From an uncultured Collinsella sp. (GTDB lineage Bacteria; Actinomycetota; Coriobacteriia; Coriobacteriales; Coriobacteriaceae), in contig CABQMC010000085.1 in NCBI GenBank assembly GCA_902465115.1, forward strand, positions 1 to 6,530: DNA of 6,530 bases, in the 5' to 3' direction. The position numbers were made by a program, and so were the translations under genes. Under the pieces are notes generated by a model. It was given only the letters and a program-made list of their open reading frames with translations. It was not told where the DNA came from and did not search any database. Shown here piece by piece: positions 1 to 4,085 of this stretch; within the stretch, counting starts at the first letter, position 1; each line of letters opens with the position of its first letter.

Positions 1-439
1 GATGATGGCCATCGCCGAGGAGAACTGCAAGGTCTCCGGCGGCTCGGTCGTCATCTCCGACGACATCGAGTGCATCAAGGGCGCCGACTTCATCTACACC
101 GACGTGTGGTATGGCTTGTACGACGAGGAGGTTTCGGGCGAGAACTACATGGACGTGTTCTATCCCAAGTATCAGGTCACCATGGACATGATGAACTTCG
201 CCGGCGCAGACTCCAAGTTCATGCACTGCCTGCCGGCCACCCGCAACGAGGAGGTCGTCGACGAGGTCATGGACGATCCCGAGCGCTCCCTGTGCTGGGT
301 CGAGGCCGAGAACCGCAAGCACTCCATCCGTGCTCTCCTTGCCGCCCTGGGCAAGCGCACCCCGCTCAACGACGAGGGTGTCGAGTACTCCGCCAAGGCT
401 GAGCTCCACGCCGCTCTCGAGGCTCTCGAGCAGCTCTAA
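1..439 (+). CDS. ptcA: Putrescine carbamoyltransferase, C-terminal part (5' end outside window)
   Basis: This is the C-terminal ~145 residues of a transcarbamylase; the frame is open at the left edge, so the ATG at base 2 is internal. It shows the ornithine-binding-side motif MHCLPATR (visible residues 74-81), with the HCLP cysteine of the OTCase superfamily, and the AENR-x-x-SIRALL helix near the end. The segment [13 protein letters not shown] (residues 33-45) is the signature that separates putrescine from ornithine carbamoyltransferases, which usually read DVW(A/V)SMG here. The tail of about 30 residues after the AENR helix also matches the C-terminal extension of putrescine carbamoyltransferases. 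In the AgDI pathway the cytosolic enzyme phosphorolyses N-carbamoylputrescine to putrescine and carbamoyl phosphate. The neighbouring antiporter and agmatine deiminase support this assignment. It is also called aguB in enterococci. An ornithine enzyme is the less likely alternative. Confidence 0.93.
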   Translation, partial: MMAIAEENCKVSGGSVVISDDIECIKGADFIYTDVWYGLYDEEVSGENYMDVFYPKYQVTMDMMNFAGADSKFMHCLPATRNEEVVDEVMDDPERSLCWVEAENRKHSIRALLAALGKRTPLNDEGVEYSAKAELHAALEALEQL

Positions 440-464
440 GCTCAAGGCTTCTAAAAGCACGTTT

Positions 465-497
465 GCGGGCGGCGGATGCTCGTCTCCTGTCGCCCGC
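465..497 (+). other. Weak intergenic hairpin between ptcA and the antiporter
   Basis: In the 131-nt gap, GCGGGCG (465-471) is the exact reverse complement of CGCCCGC (491-497), with a 19-nt loop. No T-run follows, so it is not an ordinary terminator and the two genes can be co-transcribed. It could be an mRNA-processing or stability element, or chance in GC-rich DNA. I see no convincing promoter in the gap; TAATAC at 522-527 has no good -35 partner. Confidence 0.3.
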
Positions 498-558
498 TCA
501 CCGAGGCCCAAGCAATTGCCTTAATACCTTAGGCCCCGGATCTGTCCAAGACTGAGCG

Positions 559-564
559 AAGGAG
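559..564 (+). promoter_or_regulatory. Ribosome binding site of the first antiporter
   Basis: AAGGAG lies 6 nt before the ATG at 571. It is a near-consensus Shine-Dalgarno sequence and fixes the start of the transporter. Confidence 0.8.
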
Positions 565-570
565 CTCATC

Positions 571-2001
571 ATGAGCGACGGAAAGAAAAAGCTTTCCTTC
601 TTGACGGTCATTTCGACCATCATCTGCGTCGTCTTCGTTTGCGAGGCCGCCGCACCTGCTGCCGCCATTGGCAACCAGCAGTTCTTCTGGTGGATCTTCC
701 TAATCCTGACCTTCCTGCTCCCTTACGGCATGGTTGTCGCCGAGCTCGGCACCACCTATGACGGCGAGGGCGGCATTTACGACTGGGTACGCGATGGCCT
801 GGGCGACAAGTGGGGCGCCCGCATTTCGTATTCCTACTGGGTCAACTACCCCCTGTGGATCGCCTCGCTGGCCACTATGTTCCCCGACATCCTGGGCATG
901 GTCTTTGGCGTCGAGTTCAACCTAATCGCCAAGATGGGTATCGAACTTGCCTTTGTGTGGATCGTGTATCTCATGGGCCGCTCCAAGGCGGCCGACTCCG
1001 AGTGGGTCCTCAACGGAGGCGCTATCATCAAGGTCGCCGTTGCCGTTATCGTCGGCGCCCTGGGCATCTGGTATGCCATGGAGAACGGTTTTGCGAACGA
1101 CATGTCCGCTGCCACCTTTCTGCCCGAGCTCACCAACACCAACGCCCTCGGCTACCTGTCCATCATCATCTTCAACTTCATGGGCTTCGAGGTCATCTGC
1201 ACCATGACCGACGACATGGCCGATCCCGCTCGCGATATTCCCAAGGCCATCATCGTCGGCGGCGTGGCTATCGCCGTCATCTACCTGTTCGCCGGCTTCG
1301 GCATCGGCGCCGCCGTGCCGGCCGACTCCATCGACCCCGACTACGGCATGATCGTCGCAGTCCAGACCATGGTGGGCGATTCCATGATCTTTAAGGTCAT
1401 CTGCATCGCCTTCCTGATCACCCTGTTCGCCAACATGGCTGCCTGGTCCTTCGGCGTCAACTCCGTCGCTCGCTATGCTGCCGAGCACGGCAACATGCCC
1501 AAGGTCTTCGCCTCGATGATCTCCGAGGACGATATGCCCAACGGCGCCAACCTGGTCAACGCCATCGTTGCCTCCCTGGTTCTCTGCCTGCAGCTCGTTC
1601 CCATCGACGCCATCTCCAACGGTGTCTTCTGGATGCTCTTCGGCACCTCCGTCGTCTTCCTGCTGCTCACCTACATCCCGATGTTCCCGGCGTTCCTCAA
1701 CCTTCGTAAGAACGACCCGAACCGTGAGCGCATCTTCACGTTCCCGTTTAAGGGCGCCATGATGAAGGTCATGCTGGCCATCCCCTGCATCGAGCTGGTT
1801 CTTGCCATCGTTGCAACGCTGATCCCGTTCTCCGCCGCCGAAATTGGCGACAAGGTCCCGATGATCGTCATCTTCATCGTGCTCTTGCTTATTGGCGAGG
1901 TTGTCCGCGTCGTCAGTGCTAAGGGCCGCGAGACCGAGTACAAGGGTCTCACTCCCGAGCTGGCTGCTCAGCGCCTCGCTGAGGAGTCCGAGGAGGACTA
2001 G
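571..2001 (+). CDS. aguD: APC-family amino acid/polyamine antiporter, probable agmatine:putrescine exchanger
   Basis: The 476-residue membrane protein has about 12 hydrophobic segments (roughly 10-31, 36-60, 86-112, 119-136, 150-170, 193-212, 224-249, 272-300, 325-345, 352-372, 396-420, 428-449), the usual APC fold and length. TM1 carries CEAAAPAAAIGN (24-35), an Ala/Pro-rich unwound segment with an in-membrane Glu25. TM2 ends in VVAELG, followed by EGGIYDWVRDGLG (66-78). TM6 has FNFMGFE (201-207) followed by a D-P-x-R-D-I-P-K-A loop (218-226), and TM8 has FANMAAWSFGVN. Position between ptcA and aguA matches the aguD slot of AgDI operons, so exchange of external agmatine for internal putrescine is the best guess; an acidic TM1 residue fits a cationic substrate but is not proof. 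The ATG has a strong RBS. Codons are strongly C/G-ending, as in aguA, suggesting high expression. Another amino-acid/amine exchanger is possible. The family call is firm, the substrate inferred. Confidence 0.88.
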   Translation: MSDGKKKLSFLTVISTIICVVFVCEAAAPAAAIGNQQFFWWIFLILTFLLPYGMVVAELGTTYDGEGGIYDWVRDGLGDKWGARISYSYWVNYPLWIASLATMFPDILGMVFGVEFNLIAKMGIELAFVWIVYLMGRSKAADSEWVLNGGAIIKVAVAVIVGALGIWYAMENGFANDMSAATFLPELTNTNALGYLSIIIFNFMGFEVICTMTDDMADPARDIPKAIIVGGVAIAVIYLFAGFGIGAAVPADSIDPDYGMIVAVQTMVGDSMIFKVICIAFLITLFANMAAWSFGVNSVARYAAEHGNMPKVFASMISEDDMPNGANLVNAIVASLVLCLQLVPIDAISNGVFWMLFGTSVVFLLLTYIPMFPAFLNLRKNDPNRERIFTFPFKGAMMKVMLAIPCIELVLAIVATLIPFSAAEIGDKVPMIVIFIVLLLIGEVVRVVSAKGRETEYKGLTPELAAQRLAEESEED

Positions 2002-2105
2002 AGCACCCGGATTCGGGGCTCCAACCTTCCTCGCGTACCAACGTACGCTTCGTCGGGCTTGTCGCTCCCGACTCGGGACACTCTAGCCTCTTCGGAGGCG
2101 TGCCC
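2001..2105 (+). other. Cluster of four tandem GC-rich hairpins after the antiporter stop
   Basis: Four stems follow one another. GAGC-a-CCCG (2001-2009) pairs with CGGG-GCTC (2014-2021). GCGTAC (2033-2038) pairs with GTACGC (2043-2048) around a CAAC loop. GTCGGG (2052-2057) pairs with CCCGAC (2067-2072). GCCTC-TTCG-GAGGC (2086-2099) is a perfect UUCG tetraloop hairpin, extended by GGG-a-CAC (2075-2081) against GTGCCC (2100-2105). No T-run follows, so I do not call it an intrinsic terminator. A processing or stability element separating the expression of antiporter and deiminase is an inference. Confidence 0.5.
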
Positions 2106-2369
2106 AAGCAACAGGTTTGCTAACCTTTCTCTGAGGTGGGTGTGAGCTGTTGCTCCGGTAACCACCGCCCGCCCCAATCTCTCTTCCGTATCCTTCGTGC
2201 GTTTTGTCTCCGCGCACCGGGTTACGTCGTCGCTTGCCGGTGCGACATCCGTGAAAACCGGTGCCAGGCGCCCCGACCTTTGCCGGGGAACGGGCGCCTA
2301 CCATCTCTTGGTTTTAGGCTGAGGGTAACCCGCCCGCAGCAAGCGATCGTTCGATTTGGAGGAAATCTT
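2106..2369 (+). promoter_or_regulatory. Structured 5' leader of aguA with mutually exclusive pairings
   Basis: This stretch has no convincing gene; an in-frame GTG at 2136 would extend aguA but looks spurious. GGTGG (2135-2139) pairs with CCACC (2162-2166) around an inner GAGC-tgtt-GCTC hairpin (2144-2155). CGCACCGG (2213-2220) pairs perfectly with CCGGTGCG (2237-2244). A second CCGGTGC at 2258-2264 could instead capture 2214-2220. AGGCGC (2266-2271) pairs with GCGCCT (2294-2299), enclosing CCCG (2272-2275) with CGGG (2284-2287), and a T-rich stretch (2304-2315) follows. This is the logic of an attenuator or riboswitch, but I match it to no known class. I see no clear promoter. Confidence 0.45.
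2353..2367 (+). promoter_or_regulatory. aguA ribosome binding site presented in a hairpin loop
   Basis: The Shine-Dalgarno GGAGG (2358-2362) lies 7 nt before the ATG at 2370 and fixes the aguA start. It forms exactly the 5-nt loop between perfectly complementary GATTT (2353-2357) and AAATC (2363-2367). The A/T-rich stem is weak and would expose the site rather than hide it. Whether it matters in vivo is unknown. Confidence 0.7.
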
Positions 2370-3575
2370 ATGCGTACGATCACCGAGTCCGAGTCCACCC
2401 CTAAGGCCGATGGCTTCTTTATGCCTGCTGAGTTCGCCCCACAGGATCGCGTGTGGATGGGCTGGCCCCATCGCACCGATACTTGGGCCCATGGTGCCAA
2501 GCCGGCTCAGAAGCAGTATGCCGCCATCGCTCGCGCTATTGCCGAGTTCACCCCGGTCACCATGTGCGCCAACCAGGCCGACTACGCCAACTGCAAGGCT
2601 GCCTTTGAGGAAGACGAGAACGTTACCGTTATCGAGATGACCACCGACGACGCTTGGTTCCGCGACACCGCTGCCACTTTTGTTATCAATGGCAAGGGCG
2701 ATAAGCGCGCCAACCACTGGCACTTCAACGCCTACGGTGGCCTCGTCGACGGCCTCTATTTCCCGTGGGACAAGGACGAGCAAATCGCCCTTAAGATGGC
2801 TGAGCTTTCCGGCTGCCGTCGCTATCGTCCCGATGACATGATCCTCGAGGGCGGTTCCATCACCGTCGACGGCGAAGGCACCGTGGTCGTGACCGACCAG
2901 TGCCTGCTTTCCCCGGGCCGCACCTGCTCTGCGGTTCTGGAGGAGGAAGAGGACCCCGAGTCCATCTGGCCCAAGTTCCACAAGAAGTTTGAGCCCTGGA
3001 GTGAGGAACTTCGCGCCTATATGGACGAGCACCTCAAGGATTACCTGGGCGTCGAGAAGGTCATCTGGGTCAAGGAGGGTATCGATCCCGAGGAGACCAA
3101 CGGTCACATCGATGATGTCGCTACGTTCATCGCTCCGGGCGTCATGGCCTGCATCTGGACCGACGATCCCGAGTATCCGTTCTACGAGCAGTGCCACGCT
3201 GTCTACGAGACCCTCTCCAACGCCGTTGACGCCAAGGGCCGCAAGATGAAGGTCTACAAGCTCTGCATGCCTGTGAACCCGCTGTTCATGGACCAGGCTT
3301 CCTGCGACACCATCGACGCCGACGAGAACGCCGAGCCGCGCGTTGCCGACGAGCCGCTGATCGCCTCCTACATGAACTACCTGGTCACCAACCACGGCGT
3401 TATCGTCCCACAGTACGGCGACGAGAACGATCAGCTTGCCGTTGACACGCTCCAGAAGATCTACGACGAGGTCTGGGGCGAGGGCGTCTACAAGTGCGTT
3501 GGCGTTCAGTCCGAGCAGGTCGTCTTCGGCGGCGGCAATATCCACTGCATTACGCAGCAGGAGCCGTCGGCTTAA
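2370..3575 (+). CDS. aguA: Agmatine deiminase (agmatine iminohydrolase)
   Basis: This 401-residue cytosolic enzyme of the guanidino-modifying, peptidylarginine-deiminase-like superfamily converts agmatine and water to N-carbamoylputrescine and ammonia. Family hallmarks are DGFFMPAEFAPQDRVWM (14-30), DDAWFRD (93-99), FNAYGGLVDGLYFPWD (119-134), LEGG (159-162), ETNGHIDD (242-249), VIVPQYGDEND (344-354) and GGGNIHCITQQEP (387-399). By homology to enterococcal AgDI, catalytic residues are Asp99, Glu160, His246, Asp248 and nucleophile Cys393; all are present. Two oddities: the usual RD-x-GP reads RDTAA (98-102), and an acidic/aromatic insertion of roughly 25 residues lies between LLSPGR and DYLGVEKV (about 185-223), making it longer than the ~365-380 typical of the family. 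Start chosen at 2370 from its GGAGG box and homology; upstream in-frame sequence is leader. It feeds ptcA. Codon bias suggests strong expression. Confidence 0.96.
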   Translation: MRTITESESTPKADGFFMPAEFAPQDRVWMGWPHRTDTWAHGAKPAQKQYAAIARAIAEFTPVTMCANQADYANCKAAFEEDENVTVIEMTTDDAWFRDTAATFVINGKGDKRANHWHFNAYGGLVDGLYFPWDKDEQIALKMAELSGCRRYRPDDMILEGGSITVDGEGTVVVTDQCLLSPGRTCSAVLEEEEDPESIWPKFHKKFEPWSEELRAYMDEHLKDYLGVEKVIWVKEGIDPEETNGHIDDVATFIAPGVMACIWTDDPEYPFYEQCHAVYETLSNAVDAKGRKMKVYKLCMPVNPLFMDQASCDTIDADENAEPRVADEPLIASYMNYLVTNHGVIVPQYGDENDQLAVDTLQKIYDEVWGEGVYKCVGVQSEQVVFGGGNIHCITQQEPSA

Positions 3576-3587
3576 TCGTCTGGCTTC

Positions 3588-3674
3588 CTGAGGCACGGTA
3601 CCTTCCCGTTCATTCGTCGCTTGCGTACCGAAGTGCGCGGCGCTCCTCTTTCACGGGAATCTGCCGCACCTCAG
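3588..3674 (+). other. Long imperfect inverted repeat in the aguA 3' region
   Basis: Bases 3588-3609 and 3653-3674 pair in register: 18 of 22 positions match, including one G-T wobble, in three blocks separated by two symmetrical 2-nt internal loops. The blocks are CTGAGG/CCTCAG, CGGTA/TGCCG and TTCCCGT/ACGGGAA. The 43-nt apical region can form a further CGTCGC (3615-3620) with GCGGCG (3637-3642) stem. It begins 12 nt after the aguA stop and lacks a T-run, so it precedes rather than replaces the terminators. It may be a 3'-end stabilising structure or a palindromic repeat unit; function unknown. Confidence 0.5.
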
Positions 3675-3678
3675 AAAC

Positions 3679-3729
3679 CCAGCCGGTCAAGCGAACAGGG
3701 CTACCTGATTGATCGGCTGGCTTTTCTTT
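3679..3729 (+). terminator. First intrinsic terminator after aguA
   Basis: CCAGCCGGTCAA (3679-3690) pairs with TTGATCGGCTGG (3709-3720) over 12 positions, with one G-T wobble. The loop holds an inner CAGG-gcta-CCTG hairpin (3696-3707). CTTTTCTTT follows at 3721-3729. A GC-rich stem plus T-rich tail is consistent with Rho-independent termination of the agmatine operon. Confidence 0.65.
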
Positions 3730-3770
3730 GGGCACTCCGTTGCCTCCACATCGGAGTGCCCTTTTTCTTT
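3730..3770 (+). terminator. Second, strong intrinsic terminator after aguA
   Basis: GGGCACTCCG (3730-3739) and CGGAGTGCCC (3752-3761) form a perfect 10-bp stem with a 12-nt loop, followed by TTTTTCTTT (3762-3770). It abuts the tail of the preceding hairpin, making a tandem terminator that should insulate the agmatine genes from the downstream transporter. Confidence 0.92.
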
Positions 3771-3771
3771 G

Positions 3772-3854
3772 ATTGAATACGCGTCTGATCTGGGATTTAT
3801 TGCGGGTTAGGCCAATTGTTCGCTTGAATTTCCCAGGTCAGACGCGTATTCAAT
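3772..3854. repeat. 24-bp near-perfect inverted repeat with a 35-nt centre
   Basis: The left arm 3772-3795 is the reverse complement of the right arm 3831-3854 at 23 of 24 positions; the exception (T3789 with G3837) would be a G-U pair in RNA. The arms begin ATTGAATACGCG and end CGCGTATTCAAT, around an AT-richer 35-nt centre (3796-3830). No T-run follows on either strand, so it is not a terminator. It starts one base after the tandem terminators and sits at the head of the second transporter's leader. It could be a large operator, a structured RNA or a small palindromic mobile element. I recognise no known family. Confidence 0.9.
3824..3852 (+). promoter_or_regulatory. Candidate sigma-70-type promoter of the second transporter
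   Basis: TTGAAT (3824-3829) and TATTCA (3847-3852) are separated by 17 nt; they match the -35 and -10 consensus at four and three of six positions. The -10 lies in the right arm of the 24-bp inverted repeat. A promoter is expected here because strong terminators lie just upstream, but the match is weak. Confidence 0.3.
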
Positions 3855-3902
3855 TGCTGATAGTTTCCGGTTGCGAGCGCGACCGTTTTGATCGGAGTAT
3901 CT

Positions 3903-4085
3903 ATGTACCAGCGTATCGTTATCTACACGCGCCTGTTCCGCGAGCGTTGGTCCAACAATTGCATCCTCTCTTCTCTTTGGGATGGCACCTGCACCGGTGA
4001 CGCGGCCTGCAACCCTACCTTGGGCTGCGCCTTCGGTACAGATGCCATCCTTTTTGCTGTAGGGGGAGCGTGCCATGGTAGGTAA
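3903..4085 (+). CDS. Possible small upstream ORF overlapping the second transporter start
   Basis: A 60-residue ORF starts with ATG at 3903, 5 nt after a GGAG box (3894-3897), and ends with TAA at 4083-4085, overlapping the transporter's first 11 bases in another frame. The product has four Arg among its first 15 residues (4, 10, 13, 15) and five Cys (20, 30, 36, 42, 57); it has no domain or signal peptide that I recognise. RBS, position and stop-start overlap suggest a leader peptide translationally coupled to the transporter, perhaps linked to the attenuator-like hairpin that its codons span. That same hairpin constrains the sequence, so the ORF may be fortuitous. Confidence 0.3.
   Translation: MYQRIVIYTRLFRERWSNNCILSSLWDGTCTGDAACNPTLGCAFGTDAILFAVGGACHGR
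3980..4055 (+). terminator. Long attenuator-like hairpin just upstream of the second transporter
   Basis: Bases 3980-4009 and 4021-4050 pair in register at 26 of 30 positions, counting four G-T wobbles, around an 11-nt loop. The basal 8 bp, GGATGGCA with TGCCATCC, are perfect, and TTTTT (4051-4055) follows directly. This is a Rho-independent terminator layout, ending 20 nt before the transporter ATG and upstream of its RBS. Termination here would shut off the gene, so conditional attenuation is the natural reading. CATCC at 3962-3966 can pair with GGATG (3980-3984) and might act as a competing arm. The regulator or ligand is unknown. Confidence 0.6.
4062..4068 (+). promoter_or_regulatory. Ribosome binding site of the second transporter
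   Basis: The purine run GGGGGAG lies 6 nt before the ATG at 4075. It follows the T-run of the attenuator-like hairpin by only six bases, so termination or folding there would directly affect access to this site. Confidence 0.75.

Noticed and set aside
1..439. Ornithine carbamoyltransferase as the identity of the first gene
   Set aside because: The DVWYGLY signature, the C-terminal extension and the agmatine deiminase neighbour favour putrescine carbamoyltransferase.
922..1488. 188-codon open frame on the - strand opposite the first antiporter
   Set aside because: The product is an Asp/His/Gly/Val-rich low-complexity shadow of the sense codons.
2136..2369. In-frame GTG extension adding 78 residues to the N-terminus of agmatine deiminase
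   Set aside because: It lacks family similarity and covers a hairpin-rich leader. The ATG at 2370 has a GGAGG box 7 nt upstream and matches where agmatine deiminases begin.
2298..3596. 432-codon open frame on the - strand opposite aguA
   Set aside because: It is antisense to a firmly identified gene with C/G-biased codons, which commonly leaves the opposite strand open. The translation is low-complexity Val/Leu/Gly/Asp-rich with no domain.
3772..3854. Intrinsic terminator reading of the 24-bp inverted repeat
   Set aside because: Neither strand has a T-run after the stem, and a strong terminator already ends one base upstream.
3979..3995. T-box-like core TGGCACC in the second transporter's leader
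   Set aside because: It matches the 7-nt UGGNACC core, but the expected downstream complementary strand of an antiterminator and stem I landmarks are not found. Its bases are part of the long terminator-like stem instead.
3576..4074. tRNA gene, CRISPR array or insertion sequence in the large gap
   Set aside because: I saw no cloverleaf with a TTCGA arm, no regularly spaced direct repeats and no transposase-like ORF.
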